A stretch of DNA of 33,717 bases from an uncultured Holophagaceae bacterium (GCA_903863195.1 CAIPAY010000209.1:1-33717); one strand, 5' to 3'; numbered from the stretch's first letter, positions 1 to 7,937 are shown. The notes: generated by a model not told the origin, from the sequence alone. Made by a program: numbers and translations.

Positions 1-134
1 ACCTTGCCGAATACCAGTGGCGCTACAACCGGCGCTTCGACCTAGCCAGCCTTCTGCCACGCCTACTTCACGCCGCTGCGAGAACCCCGCCCATGCCCAT
101 CAAGCTCCTCTATTTGGCTGAGAATGCTTGGTAA
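1..134 (+). CDS. IS1595-type transposase, C-terminal fragment (partial)
   Basis: The reading frame starting at base 3 is open from the window edge to a TAA at 132-134. It encodes about 43 residues, including LAEYQWRYNRRFDL, then SLLPRLLHAA and a final LLYLAENAW. This tail resembles the C-terminal end of the DDE (ISXO2-like) transposases of the IS1595 family, which usually end in a LAEFxxRFNRR-type block. These enzymes cut and join the insertion sequence ends. Only the tail is visible, so it is unclear whether the copy is intact or a remnant. No right-hand terminal inverted repeat could be identified with confidence in bases 135-150. The hairpin repeat begins 16 bases after the stop. The family call rests on recognition of a short tail and is moderate. 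Confidence 0.6.
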   Translation, partial: LAEYQWRYNRRFDLASLLPRLLHAAARTPPMPIKLLYLAENAW

Positions 135-150
135 TCAGGAAAAAGTAACA

Positions 151-256
151 GGATCACCACGAAGACTCGAAGACGCGAAGAAAGAAAAAAGCAGTTATCT
201 TCTGCAGTTCTTCGTGTCTTCGTGTCTTCGTGTCTTCGTGTCTTCGTGGTAGATCA
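151..256. repeat. Hairpin repeat 1: CACGAAGA 8-mer units in inverted arms
   Basis: The left arm (151-182) begins GGATCACCAC and carries three degenerate 8-base units of the CACGAAGA type. The right arm (209-250) carries five units of TTCGTGTC, the last reading TTCGTGGT. The arms are complementary over about 27 bp with two imperfect positions. A small GCAG/CTGC stem (191-194 with 202-205) sits at the apex. The element lies between the convergent transposase tail and lspA, and its right edge overlaps the lspA stop codon (254-256). It may act as a two-way terminator or a 3' UTR stem; that is inference. Related elements lie at 20711-20805 and 31278-31457. Confidence 0.85.
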
Positions 257-745
257 GTTTTCTTTACTTTGTGCCTCAGCCTTCGACGCGATCAGGGCGC
301 GCACGCTGAAGAGGACGGCGCCGACGAGGATGCAGCTGTCAGCGATGTTGAAGGTCCAGTAGTGCCAGGTGCCAAAGACGAAGTCGAGGAAGTCCACCAC
401 GGAGCCGCGGGTGAAGCGGTCGATGCCGTTGCCCAGGGCGCCGCCCAGGATGAGGCCCAGGGAAACGCGGTCCCAGGAAGGCGTCTCCCGGGCCAGGAAC
501 AGCTTGCCGAAATACAGCACGGCCACGGTGCCCGCCACCGCGAAGAGGATGGCCCGGGCCGGCCCCGGCAGCCAGGTGAGGCTGCCGAAGATGGCCCCCC
601 GGTTGAACCCCAGGGTCAGGTAGAAGAACCCCTTGATGACGGTCAGCGACTCGCCCTCGGCCAGGGTGCGCAGGATCCAGGCCTTGGAGCCGAGATCCGC
701 CGCCAGGGCAGCCGCCGGGAGCAACAGCCAGAGCAGGCGTTGCAC
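254..745 (-). CDS. lspA: Lipoprotein signal peptidase (signal peptidase II)
   Basis: LspA is the inner-membrane aspartyl protease that removes signal peptides from diacylglyceryl-modified prolipoproteins. I start it at the GTG at 745-743, whose G is shared with the ileS TAG stop. This gives 163 residues, the usual family length; the longer open frame upstream lies inside ileS. Four hydrophobic segments are visible (about 3-17, 62-84, 94-106 and 133-151). Conserved blocks include GFNRGAIFG at 46-54, GGALGNGIDR at 101-110, VVDFLDF at 116-122 and FNIADS at 132-137, which hold Asp109, Asp118 and Asp136 and include the catalytic pair. Translational coupling to ileS is a common arrangement. Substrates in this window would include the lipoproteins at 7479, 10350 and 24396. 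Confidence 0.95.
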   Translation of the reverse strand: MQRLLWLLLPAAALAADLGSKAWILRTLAEGESLTVIKGFFYLTLGFNRGAIFGSLTWLPGPARAILFAVAGTVAVLYFGKLFLARETPSWDRVSLGLILGGALGNGIDRFTRGSVVDFLDFVFGTWHYWTFNIADSCILVGAVLFSVRALIASKAEAQSKEN

Positions 746-3537
746 TAGGACACGACCGAGGCGCAGCGCAGGCAGAGGGCCGCATCCTCGCCCTGGCCCT
801 GCCCGCCCTTGTGGTTCCAGCAGCGCGGGCACTTGGGACCGTCGTGGGGGGTTACGGTCACGCCCGAGGCAAGCGCCGCACCCGAATCTTCGATTCGAGT
901 GGTGGAGGAAACGACGAGCAGGTCATCGAGAGACTCACCCAGGCTGTCCAGCAGGCCCCAGTCAGTCGAGTCCTTGAGGGTGATCTCCACGGCGGCATCG
1001 AGGCTGGTGCCGACGATCTTGGCGGCGCGCAGGGGCTCCATGGCGGCCTGGACGGCGCCGCGGACCTCCCACAGCTTCTCCCAGCGGGGATCCGCCGCCG
1101 GGGCCACCAGCTCGGGGAAGCGCTGCTCGTGGACGCTGCCTTCGCAGCCGGGCAGGTGCTCCCAGGCCTCGTCGGCGGTGAAGCTCATGACCGGGGCCAG
1201 CAGGGTGCAGAGGCCCTTGGCCAGCTCCCAGCAGGTGGCGCGGCTGCTGCGGCGGCGGACGGAATCCAGGGCGTCGCAGTAGAGGCGGTCCTTGATGATC
1301 TCGAAGTACCGCCCCGAGAGCTCCAGCTGGCAGAACCCGTGGATGGCCTGGGTGGCGCGGTGGAACTCGAAGCGGGTGTAGGCGTCGCGGGCCTCCTGGG
1401 TGGTGCGGGCGAAGGCGTCCAGGACCCAGCGGTCCAGGGGCGCCAGGTCCGCGGGAGCCACGGCGTCCCGGGCGGGATCGAAGTCCGCCAGGGCCCCCAG
1501 CAGGAAGCGCAGGGTGTTGCGGATCTTGCGGTAGGCGTCGGCGCCGCGGTCGAGGATCTCCTTGGAGATGCGGATGTCCTCGCTGTAGTCGCAGCTGGCG
1601 GCCCACCAGCGCAGGATGTCGGCGCCGAGGGTCTTGAGGATCTCCTCCGGCGTGATGACATTGCCCAGGCTCTTGGACATCTTCTGGCCCTTGCCGTCCA
1701 GCACGAAGCCGTGGGTGACCACCTGCTTGTAGGGCTTGGTGCCCGTGGCGGCGAGGTTGAACAGCAGGGAGCTGTGGAACCAGCCCCGGTGCTGGTCCGA
1801 GCCCTCCAGGTAGATGAAGTTCCCGTAGTCGGCGCGGTTCAGCTCGGGATGCGAGGCGCACACCACGGAGGCGCTGACGCCGGAGTCAATCCAGACATCC
1901 AGGATGTCCGTCTCCTTCAGGAAGGTCCTGGAGCCGCAGACACACTGGGCGCCCGGGGGCATCAGGTCTTCCACGGGCAGGTCCGGCCATGCTTCGATGC
2001 CGCCCTGGGCGATGGCCACGGCGGCCTTCTCGAAGATGTCGGCGTGCACCAGCGGCTCGCCGCAGGCCTCGCAGCGCAGCACGGTGATGGGCGAGCCCCA
2101 GGCCCGCTGGCGGCTGATGCACCAGTCAGGGCGGCCCGCGATCATGGCCTGGATGCGGTTCTGGCCCTGGGCGGGGACCCACTGGGTCTGCTCCACGCCC
2201 TCGATGCCCAGCTCGCGCAGGGTGCGGCCCTTCCCGGCCAGCTCCGAGTCCATGGTGATGAACCACTGCTCGGTGGCGCGGAAGAGGATGGGGGTCTTGG
2301 TGCGCCAGCAGTGGGGATAGCTGTGGACCAGGGTCTCGTCATGGAGGAGGCTGCCGTCCCGGCGGAGCCGCTCCACCACCAGGGGGTTGCAGTCGAAGAT
2401 GTTCTTGCCGACCAACTCCGGGTCGTTCACCGCCGCCACGAACTTGCCGTCGGGGCCGATCAGCTGGAGCAGGCCCAGGTGGTGGGCCAGGTTGAAGTCA
2501 TCCACGCCATGGTCCGGGGCGGTGTGCACCAGGCCCGTGCCCGTGTCCGCGGTGACATAGTCCGCCAGCAGCACCGGGCTGTCCCGGTCGAGCCAGGGGT
2601 GCCGCGCCACCAGGGTCTGAAACTCCTTGCCGCGTCGGATCTCGACGGTATGCAGCGTTTCGCCAATTTTCTTCGAGAAGTCTTCCAGGAGCGAAACCGC
2701 CACCACAAAGTGGCGCTCCCCAGCCCGCACCACCGCATATTCCAGGTCCGGGTGCATGGCGATGGCGAGGTTGCTGGGCAGCGTCCAGGGCGTGGTGGTC
2801 CAGATGGGCAGCAGCAGGGGCGTCGGCAGCTCCATGCGCAGGGCCTCGGCCTCGGGCACCGGGAAGGCCACGGTGACGGCGGCGCTGCTCTTGTCCGCGT
2901 ATTCCACCTCGGCCTCGGCCAGGGCGGTCCGGGCGCCGTAGCTCCAGTGGACGACCTTCAGCTTGCGGGTGACGGAGCCGCTCTCGAAGAGCTTGGCCAG
3001 GTGCCGCACGGTCTCCGCCTCGTAGAGCGGATCCATGGTCACGTAGGGGTGCTCCCAGGCGCCCAGCACGCCCAGGCGCTGGAAGGCGGTCCGCTGGGTA
3101 TCGATCCACTTCTGGGCATAGACGCGGCAGCGCTGCAGGAACTCGGCGCGGCTCAGTTCCCGGCGCTTGGGGCCGAGGTCCTTCTCCACCGCGTGTTCAA
3201 TGGGCAGGCCGTGGCAGTCCCAGCCCGGCACGTAGGGCGACTCATAGCCCTCCATCCAGCGGGACTTCACCACCACGTCCTTGAGGATCTTGTTGAGGGC
3301 GTGCCCCATGTGGATGGCGCCATTGGCATAGGGCGGGCCGTCGTGCAGCACCTCGCGCCCCTTGCCCTTCCCGGCGACGTTGTCGGCCCGCCGCTTCGCC
3401 TCGATGCGGGCGTAGAGCCCCTCGGCCTTCCAGCGCTCCAGGCGCTTCGGCTCCCGCTGAGGCAGGTCCGCCTTCATGGGGAAGTCCGTCCTCGGCAGGA
3501 ATACGGAATATTTCTTGACCGGAGCTTGCTCGCTCAT
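745..3537 (-). CDS. ileS: Isoleucyl-tRNA synthetase
   Basis: This class I aminoacyl-tRNA synthetase charges tRNA-Ile and edits mischarged valine. The protein is 930 residues, as expected. It has the HIGH-type signature HMGH at 76-79 within DGPPYANGAIHMGH, and KMSKS at 619-623 (bases 1669-1683). A C-terminal zinc knuckle has Cys903, Cys906, Cys922 and Cys925. The start at 3537 gives MSEQAPVKKY and has GAGGG-type pairing upstream. A 21-residue upstream extension reading through GC-rich leader is possible but unlikely. The gene is followed without a gap by lspA, with TAG and GTG overlapping, so the two are probably one transcript. A hairpin at 3623-3647 separates it from mscL. Long open frames on the opposite strand here are shadows. 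Confidence 0.97.
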   Translation of the reverse strand: MSEQAPVKKYSVFLPRTDFPMKADLPQREPKRLERWKAEGLYARIEAKRRADNVAGKGKGREVLHDGPPYANGAIHMGHALNKILKDVVVKSRWMEGYESPYVPGWDCHGLPIEHAVEKDLGPKRRELSRAEFLQRCRVYAQKWIDTQRTAFQRLGVLGAWEHPYVTMDPLYEAETVRHLAKLFESGSVTRKLKVVHWSYGARTALAEAEVEYADKSSAAVTVAFPVPEAEALRMELPTPLLLPIWTTTPWTLPSNLAIAMHPDLEYAVVRAGERHFVVAVSLLEDFSKKIGETLHTVEIRRGKEFQTLVARHPWLDRDSPVLLADYVTADTGTGLVHTAPDHGVDDFNLAHHLGLLQLIGPDGKFVAAVNDPELVGKNIFDCNPLVVERLRRDGSLLHDETLVHSYPHCWRTKTPILFRATEQWFITMDSELAGKGRTLRELGIEGVEQTQWVPAQGQNRIQAMIAGRPDWCISRQRAWGSPITVLRCEACGEPLVHADIFEKAAVAIAQGGIEAWPDLPVEDLMPPGAQCVCGSRTFLKETDILDVWIDSGVSASVVCASHPELNRADYGNFIYLEGSDQHRGWFHSSLLFNLAATGTKPYKQVVTHGFVLDGKGQKMSKSLGNVITPEEILKTLGADILRWWAASCDYSEDIRISKEILDRGADAYRKIRNTLRFLLGALADFDPARDAVAPADLAPLDRWVLDAFARTTQEARDAYTRFEFHRATQAIHGFCQLELSGRYFEIIKDRLYCDALDSVRRRSSRATCWELAKGLCTLLAPVMSFTADEAWEHLPGCEGSVHEQRFPELVAPAADPRWEKLWEVRGAVQAAMEPLRAAKIVGTSLDAAVEITLKDSTDWGLLDSLGESLDDLLVVSSTTRIEDSGAALASGVTVTPHDGPKCPRCWNHKGGQGQGEDAALCLRCASVVS

Positions 3538-3622
3538 CGGCGCCCTCGTGCGTCGGGGGGCGCACCCAAGCGCCCCGGGGTTGATCCTCCAGTTCACCAC
3601 GGAACCCCTGCTATCACAAGGG

Positions 3623-3647
3623 AAAGGACCCGGAGACCGGGTCCTTT
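3623..3647 (-). terminator. Hairpin terminator after mscL
   Basis: AAAGGACCCGG and CCGGGTCCTTT form a perfect 11-bp stem with a 3-base loop. It starts 20 bases past the mscL stop and lies upstream of ileS. On the minus strand the stem ends in TTT but no longer U-run follows, so it is a terminator-like hairpin rather than a textbook one. It may also shape the ileS leader. Confidence 0.7.
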
Positions 3648-3666
3648 CTGACAGGGCTGGGGCGGC

Positions 3667-4059
3667 TCAGAGCTGGCTGGTGCAGTGCTTGCAGCGGGTG
3701 GCCTTGAGGGGCACCTGCTCCAGGCAGGCGGGACACTCCTTGGTGGTGGCCGGCACCGGGGCCTCTTCCTTCTTCTTCGTGACCTTCTCAAGCAGCTTCA
3801 CCAGCACCAGGAAGATGACCAGGGCGATGATCAGGAAGTTGACCGCGGCTCCCAGCACCGCGCCGATGCGGAACTTGCCCAGGACCCACTCCTCCCACTT
3901 GATGTTGGCTGGCAGCACGTAGCTCACCAGCGGCATCACGATCCCGTCCACGAAGGCCGTGACGATCTTGCCGAAGGCGCCGCCCACGACCACGGCCACG
4001 GCCAGGTCGATCACGTTGCCCTTCATCACGAATGCCTTGAACTCGTCCTTCAGCGACAT
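3667..4059 (-). CDS. mscL: Large-conductance mechanosensitive channel with C-terminal zinc ribbon
   Basis: MscL opens under membrane tension and releases solutes during hypo-osmotic shock. The 130-residue protein has the typical start [20 protein letters not shown], a first membrane helix with the glycine-rich packing face ([13 protein letters not shown]) and a second helix around 67-87 ([17 protein letters not shown]). The start at 4059 is preferred over one five codons upstream because AGAGG lies 8 bases before it. After the second helix and a KKKEE stretch there is an added tail with CPAC and CKHC, a rubredoxin-like zinc knuckle. Classical E. coli MscL lacks this knuckle. The gene is flanked by hairpin terminators on both sides, so it is probably a single-gene unit. 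Confidence 0.95.
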   Translation of the reverse strand: MSLKDEFKAFVMKGNVIDLAVAVVVGGAFGKIVTAFVDGIVMPLVSYVLPANIKWEEWVLGKFRIGAVLGAAVNFLIIALVIFLVLVKLLEKVTKKKEEAPVPATTKECPACLEQVPLKATRCKHCTSQL

Positions 4060-4079
4060 GGCCTGACCTCTCATAAAGT

Positions 4080-4105
4080 CCGGCGGGGGCGGGGGCCCCC
4101 GCCGG
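4080..4105 (-). terminator. GC-rich hairpin terminator after the OmpA-family gene
   Basis: CCGGCGGGGG (4080-4089) pairs perfectly with CCCCCGCCGG (4096-4105) across a 6-base loop. It starts 9 bases past the stop of the OmpA-family gene and lies just before the mscL ribosome site. No U-run follows on the minus strand. Confidence 0.65.
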
Positions 4106-4113
4106 TTTCCAGG

Positions 4114-5232
4114 CTACTTCGGCGCGGGGCCTTCGACGACGCCCGTGACCGTCTTGCGGACCTCGGCCTTGCCATCGCTGACCTTCACGTCGATCTCGAC
4201 CCGGCGGTTCGTGGCCTGGCCGGCCTTGGTGGCGTTGTCGGCGATGGGCTGATCCGGGCCCACGCCCACAGTGGCCACCCGGGCGGCGGGAATGCCGGAA
4301 GCCACGAGGATCTTGGCCACCGCGTCAGCGCGCTGCTTGGCCAGGGCCTTGTTCAGGGCCTTGCCGCCCAGGGAGGAGGTATGGCCGCTGACGGTCAGGC
4401 TGTATTCGCCCGGGTAGGACTTCAGGCCAGCTGCCACCTTCTGGATGGCCGCGATGGCTTCAGGCCCCAACTCGGCCTTGTTGTTGGCGAAGTGCAGGAC
4501 GGCCTCGTCCAGCACGATCCGGGCGGGCGGCGGGGGAGGCGGAGGGGGCACGGGCTTGGCGACCACGGGCGGCGCCACGGGGGGCGGGGGCGGCGCGACG
4601 GGCGCCACAGGCTCAGGCGCGAGCTTGGGAGCGGGCGGCGGCACCGGGGCGGGCTTGGGAGCGGGAGCGGGAACTGGCGCAGGCGCGGCCTTGCCGCCGC
4701 CCCAGGTGTAGCCGAGACCCAGGGAGACAAGGTACTCCGTGCGGGACTTCGGGAGCTCGACGCGGACCGCCTTGGCGCCCAGGTCCAGCAGGAAGTTGTC
4801 GGCGGGCTTGCCCATGAGCCCGAGCCCAGCGTGGTAGTTGAATCGCGTCGTGCTGTCGCTCTTGGTGGAATAGGGCGAGCCGATGTTGGTGCCGCCGATG
4901 CCTGCGGCCAGGTAGGGGTACCAGTTGGCGGCGCCGGGACGGAGGTTGTAGAGCCCAGACAGCAGGGCGTGGGTCTGGGTGCCCGAGATGGCGCCCGGAG
5001 CGTCCAGCTTCAGGTCATTGCGGATGGCGCGGAGGTCGATGCCCCAGCTGTCGGTGTACCAGTGGCCCACGCCCAGCCCGAAGTGGGTCTGGTCCTTCAT
5101 CTTGAAGCCGCCGATCTTGGCGTCGGAGTCGAAGGTGGTCTGGCCGATATAGCCGGCGACCCAGGCAGTGCCCTGCTGGGCGGAGAGGCTGAGCGCGCTG
5201 CCGGCGATCAGGAATAGGAGCGTTTTCTTCAA
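4114..5232 (-). CDS. OmpA-family outer membrane protein
   Basis: The protein has 372 residues. A signal peptide (about 1-19, ending LSLSAQQG) is followed by a beta-barrel-like region (20-190) rich in alternating aromatic and polar residues. A long Pro/Ala/Val linker (about 190-240) leads to a C-terminal OmpA/MotB peptidoglycan-binding domain (about 245-355) with KALNKALAKQRADAV and TNRRVEIDV. It probably tethers the outer membrane to the cell wall. The start is TTG at 5232-5230, supported by a perfect GGAGG 6 bases upstream (5239-5243 on the complement); no ATG serves this frame nearby. A CRP-type palindrome lies 24 bases upstream. The gene stands alone, bounded by its own terminator. The barrel's substrate, if any, is unknown. 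Confidence 0.88.
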   Translation of the reverse strand: MKKTLLFLIAGSALSLSAQQGTAWVAGYIGQTTFDSDAKIGGFKMKDQTHFGLGVGHWYTDSWGIDLRAIRNDLKLDAPGAISGTQTHALLSGLYNLRPGAANWYPYLAAGIGGTNIGSPYSTKSDSTTRFNYHAGLGLMGKPADNFLLDLGAKAVRVELPKSRTEYLVSLGLGYTWGGGKAAPAPVPAPAPKPAPVPPPAPKLAPEPVAPVAPPPPPVAPPVVAKPVPPPPPPPPARIVLDEAVLHFANNKAELGPEAIAAIQKVAAGLKSYPGEYSLTVSGHTSSLGGKALNKALAKQRADAVAKILVASGIPAARVATVGVGPDQPIADNATKAGQATNRRVEIDVKVSDGKAEVRKTVTGVVEGPAPK

Positions 5233-5255
5233 GGGTGTCCTCCAGAGGCAGGTGA

Positions 5256-5271
5256 TGTGACTTCTGTCACA
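5256..5271. promoter_or_regulatory. CRP/FNR-family type operator upstream of the OmpA-family gene
   Basis: TGTGA, six bases, TCACA is an exact match to the classical CRP core. It extends one more pair outward to a 7-bp perfect inverted repeat (5255-5272). It lies 24-39 bases before the TTG start and just upstream of the ribosome site. Any promoter would therefore have to lie upstream, which would suit repression by a roadblock or promoter occlusion better than activation. No binding protein is encoded in the window. Confidence 0.5.
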
Positions 5272-5336
5272 TGGTAGGCCCTGGATGGACTTTTTTGCAA
5301 GTTTGTTTTTCGTATTCTATGGACCCAAGTAGTTTC

Positions 5337-5356
5337 ATTACCTACTTTTGGGTAAT
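5337..5356. promoter_or_regulatory. Second inverted repeat in the OmpA-family gene promoter region
   Basis: ATTACC (5337-5342) and GGTAAT (5351-5356) form a perfect 6-bp inverted repeat with an 8-base spacer. It sits in an AT-rich island (about 5285-5405) that contrasts with the GC-rich surroundings and is the only promoter region for the OmpA-family gene. It may be a regulator site. I could not assign clear -35 and -10 boxes. Confidence 0.3.
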
Positions 5357-5418
5357 CGTTGATTTGTTTTTTTTCGACAAGCCGGATGACGTATCTAATT
5401 TATTCGCACGCGTTGAGA

Positions 5419-5946
5419 TCAGGCCTCGGGGGGCGCCAACACCGTGATCAAGGCGGCTCCCGTCTCGACAGTGGCGCCCTCCTGGACGTGCACGGTCGCC
5501 ACGGTTCCAGCGAGGTTGGTCTTCAGCTCGTTCTGCATCTTCATGGCTTCCATGACGACAAGGGTCTGGCCTTCCTGGACCGTGTCACCCTTGGCGACGA
5601 GGAGCTTCACCACCTTGCCGGGCATCGGCGAGGCCAGGATGCCGCCGCTGGCGCCCGCACCTCCGGAAGCTCCGAGCAAGGCCCGGCGGGGATCCACCAG
5701 GGCGAACTCGTAGGCGCCGTCATAGAGCATGGCGCGGTAGGCGTGGCTCTCGGGATCCAGGGACTTGGCCTGGTCCAGGCGCACCTCCACGGAGCGCGAG
5801 TCCATGAGGATCGAGTAGCAGCCTGGTTCCATTTCCTGGATGTCCACGGGGTGGCTCTCGCCCTCCCAGACCAGCGTCGTGACGCCGTCCAGGTGGATGA
5901 GCTCCACGTCCTTGGATTCCTTGCCGAGCGTCAGAGTTCGTTTCAT
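5419..5946 (-). CDS. Biotin carboxyl carrier protein of an acyl-CoA carboxylase
   Basis: This biotin/lipoyl-domain protein swings carboxybiotin between the biotin carboxylase and carboxyltransferase subunits. It has 175 residues. The N-terminal half is a linker region typical of stand-alone carriers of acyl-CoA or oxaloacetate/pyruvate carboxylases. A Gly/Ala-rich hinge (about 92-102) leads to the biotinyl domain, with ASPMPGKV at 105-112 and the biotin site EAMKM at 133-137, where Lys136 is modified. The start MKRTLTLG at 5946 has GGAG 7 bases upstream; a 16-residue longer frame would run back into accC. It lies 10 bases after the biotin carboxylase gene and is surely co-transcribed. The carboxyltransferase partner is not in the window, so the acyl-CoA substrate cannot be named. 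Confidence 0.9.
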   Translation of the reverse strand: MKRTLTLGKESKDVELIHLDGVTTLVWEGESHPVDIQEMEPGCYSILMDSRSVEVRLDQAKSLDPESHAYRAMLYDGAYEFALVDPRRALLGASGGAGASGGILASPMPGKVVKLLVAKGDTVQEGQTLVVMEAMKMQNELKTNLAGTVATVHVQEGATVETGAALITVLAPPEA

Positions 5947-5956
5947 CGGGACTCTC

Positions 5957-7450
5957 CTACAGCCGGTTGAACCGGCCCCATTGCTTCCAGACATCTGGCT
6001 TGCCGTCGCCGTTGGCGGCGGGCTGGGCGGCCCGGCGCTGCTCGGACTCGAGCTCGTGCAGCATCGCCGCGGCCACGGCGAACTTCAGGTCGGGGCCATG
6101 CCCGGTCTTCTTCCAGAAGGGCTGGTCGAGCATGCCCGTGTGCAGGGCGCCTTCCCGGAAGGGGCCGTGCTCCATCAGCGCCTCATGGAACGCGATGTTG
6201 TGCCGGATGCCGCCGATGCGGTACTCGCCGAGGGCGGCGCGCATGCGCTCGATGGCCTCGATGCGGGTGGGCCCCCAGGTGCTCAGCTTGCTGATCATGG
6301 GGTCGTAGAACATGGGCACTTCGGCGCCCTCGTAGACGCCGCCGTCATCGCGCACGTTGCGGCCACTGGGCGTGCGCAGGAAGGTGATCTTCCCGGGGCT
6401 GGGCATGAAGTTTTTGTCGGGATCCTCGGCGTAGACCCGGCACTCGATGGACCAGCCATTGAGGGGGATTTCCTCCTGGGTCATGGGCAGCTTCTCGCCC
6501 CGCGCCACCTGGATCTGCCACTTCACCAGGTCCAGGCCCGTGATCCACTCCGTGACCGGGTGCTCCACCTGCAGGCGGGTGTTCAGCTCCAGGAAGTAGA
6601 AGTTGCGGTGGATGTCCGCCAGGAATTCCACGGTCCCCGCGCCGACATAGTTCACGGCTTTGGCGACCTTCAGCGCCGCCTCGCCCATGGCCTTGCGCAT
6701 CTCGGGGGTCACGTGGGGACTGGGGGCCTCTTCGATCACCTTCTGGTGTCGCCGCTGCACGGAGCATTCCCGCTCGTGGAGATAGACGTGGTTGCCGTGG
6801 TTGTCCCCGAAGATCTGGATCTCGATGTGCCGGGGCTGGACGATGGCCTTCTCGACGTAGACGCTGTCATCGCCGAAGGAGGACAGGGCCTCGCCGCGGG
6901 CCCGGGCCAGGGAGGAGGTGAACTCCTCGGGAGTGTGCACCAGGCGCATGCCCTTGCCGCCGCCGCCCATGGCGGCCTTGAGCATCACGGGGAAGCCGAT
7001 CTTCAGCGAGGCCTCCAGCAGGGCCTCGTCCGCCATGGTCTCCTGGATGCCTGGCACCACGGGGCAGCCCGCCTCGATGGCCACCACCCGGGCGGCCGTC
7101 TTGGAGCCCATGCTTTCGATGGACTCGGGCCGGGGGCCGATGAAGGTGATGCCCGCGGCAGCGAAGGCCCGCGCCGCCTCGGCGTTCTCGGACAGGAAGC
7201 CGTAGCCGGGGTGCACCGCGTCCGCGCCGCTGCGGCGGCAGACGTCGATGATCTTCTCCAGCACCAGGTAGCTCTCCCGGGCCGGGGCGGGGCCGATGCA
7301 GTAGGCCTCGTCCGCCATGCGCACGTGGAGCGCGCCGCGATCCACCTCCGAGAACACCGCCACGGTGGGAATGCCCATCTCCCGACAGGTGCGGATGACC
7401 CGGCAGGCGATCTCACCCCGGTTGGCAATCAGGATCTTGGTCACAGGCAT
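5957..7450 (-). CDS. accC: Biotin carboxylase subunit of an acyl-CoA carboxylase
   Basis: This ATP-grasp enzyme carboxylates biotin on its carrier using ATP and bicarbonate. The 497 residues contain the N-terminal KILIANRGEIACRVIR fold, the ATP-binding glycine loop GGGGKG at 162-167, and the catalytic block FLELNTRLQVEHPVTE near 287-302. The length is slightly above E. coli AccC (about 450) and nearer the alpha subunits of propionyl- or methylcrotonyl-CoA carboxylases without their fused carrier. The start at 7450 has GAGG upstream. The carrier gene follows after 10 bases. The symbol accC is used in the broad family sense; it could equally be a propionyl-CoA or geranyl/methylcrotonyl-type subunit. 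Confidence 0.93.
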   Translation of the reverse strand: MPVTKILIANRGEIACRVIRTCREMGIPTVAVFSEVDRGALHVRMADEAYCIGPAPARESYLVLEKIIDVCRRSGADAVHPGYGFLSENAEAARAFAAAGITFIGPRPESIESMGSKTAARVVAIEAGCPVVPGIQETMADEALLEASLKIGFPVMLKAAMGGGGKGMRLVHTPEEFTSSLARARGEALSSFGDDSVYVEKAIVQPRHIEIQIFGDNHGNHVYLHERECSVQRRHQKVIEEAPSPHVTPEMRKAMGEAALKVAKAVNYVGAGTVEFLADIHRNFYFLELNTRLQVEHPVTEWITGLDLVKWQIQVARGEKLPMTQEEIPLNGWSIECRVYAEDPDKNFMPSPGKITFLRTPSGRNVRDDGGVYEGAEVPMFYDPMISKLSTWGPTRIEAIERMRAALGEYRIGGIRHNIAFHEALMEHGPFREGALHTGMLDQPFWKKTGHGPDLKFAVAAAMLHELESEQRRAAQPAANGDGKPDVWKQWGRFNRL

Positions 7451-7478
7451 AGGTGGACCTCGGATTCAGGCATGATGG

Positions 7479-7928
7479 ATGGCAATGCGTCCCTCCAGCC
7501 TAGCAAACCCCCTCGTCATCTTCACCATTTGCCTTCTCGGCCTGGCCTGCGGCCGGCGGGGTGATCCGCTGCCCCGGCCCCGGGCGGCGGCGCTGCCCGT
7601 GCAGGTGCGCCTGGAGGGCCTGCGCATGGCCCGCGTGGTGGTGCCTGCCAAGGACGTGGCCGGCGACACCCTGGTCGGCGTGGAGCTGGTGCGGGTGCTC
7701 TACCTGCCCCTCGGCCTGACCAAGCCCACCCCCGAGGATGTCTTCACCCGGGGCGAGGTGGTGCTGGAGCGGCGCCGACCGGACCTGCCCGGGCCCGGTG
7801 AGACCTTCCTCCTGGACCTCGGCTCGCTCCGGCGGCCCCAGGGCTGGCTCGTCTTCGTGGCCGTGCGCCTCGGCAACGTCGCCGGCCGCCCCAGCGAGGT
7901 CCTGCCCTGGCTCGATCCCGGGCTGTGA
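7479..7928 (+). CDS. Small lipoprotein with fibronectin III-like domain
   Basis: The protein has 149 residues. A lipoprotein signal peptide ends in LLGLAC with the modified Cys24, followed by GRRGDPLPRP. That run resembles the CGxKGPLxxP lipopeptide motif often found at the start of small lipoproteins. The remainder (about 40-145) alternates short hydrophobic strands and fits a single beta-sandwich, fibronectin type III-like domain, but the resemblance is weak. The start is ATG at 7479, or two codons later at 7485. Its start lies 28 bases from the divergent accC start, and its stop lies 9 bases from the convergent coaBC stop. Function is unknown; an envelope location after LspA processing is expected. 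Confidence 0.75.
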   Translation: MAMRPSSLANPLVIFTICLLGLACGRRGDPLPRPRAAALPVQVRLEGLRMARVVVPAKDVAGDTLVGVELVRVLYLPLGLTKPTPEDVFTRGEVVLERRRPDLPGPGETFLLDLGSLRRPQGWLVFVAVRLGNVAGRPSEVLPWLDPGL

Positions 7929-7937
7929 GCTCCAGTC

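Noticed and set aside
151..256. CRISPR array
   Set aside because: Units of 8 bases are contiguous without spacers and are arranged in inverted arms.
811..3651. A 946-codon open frame on the plus strand
   Set aside because: It is antisense to ileS. Its Gly/Ala/His/Gln-rich composition is typical of a GC-rich shadow frame, and ileS is certain.
4500..4700. GC-rich tandem repeat in the OmpA-family gene
   Set aside because: It is the Pro/Ala/Val linker coded by CCG/GCG-type codons; a normal feature of this protein class.
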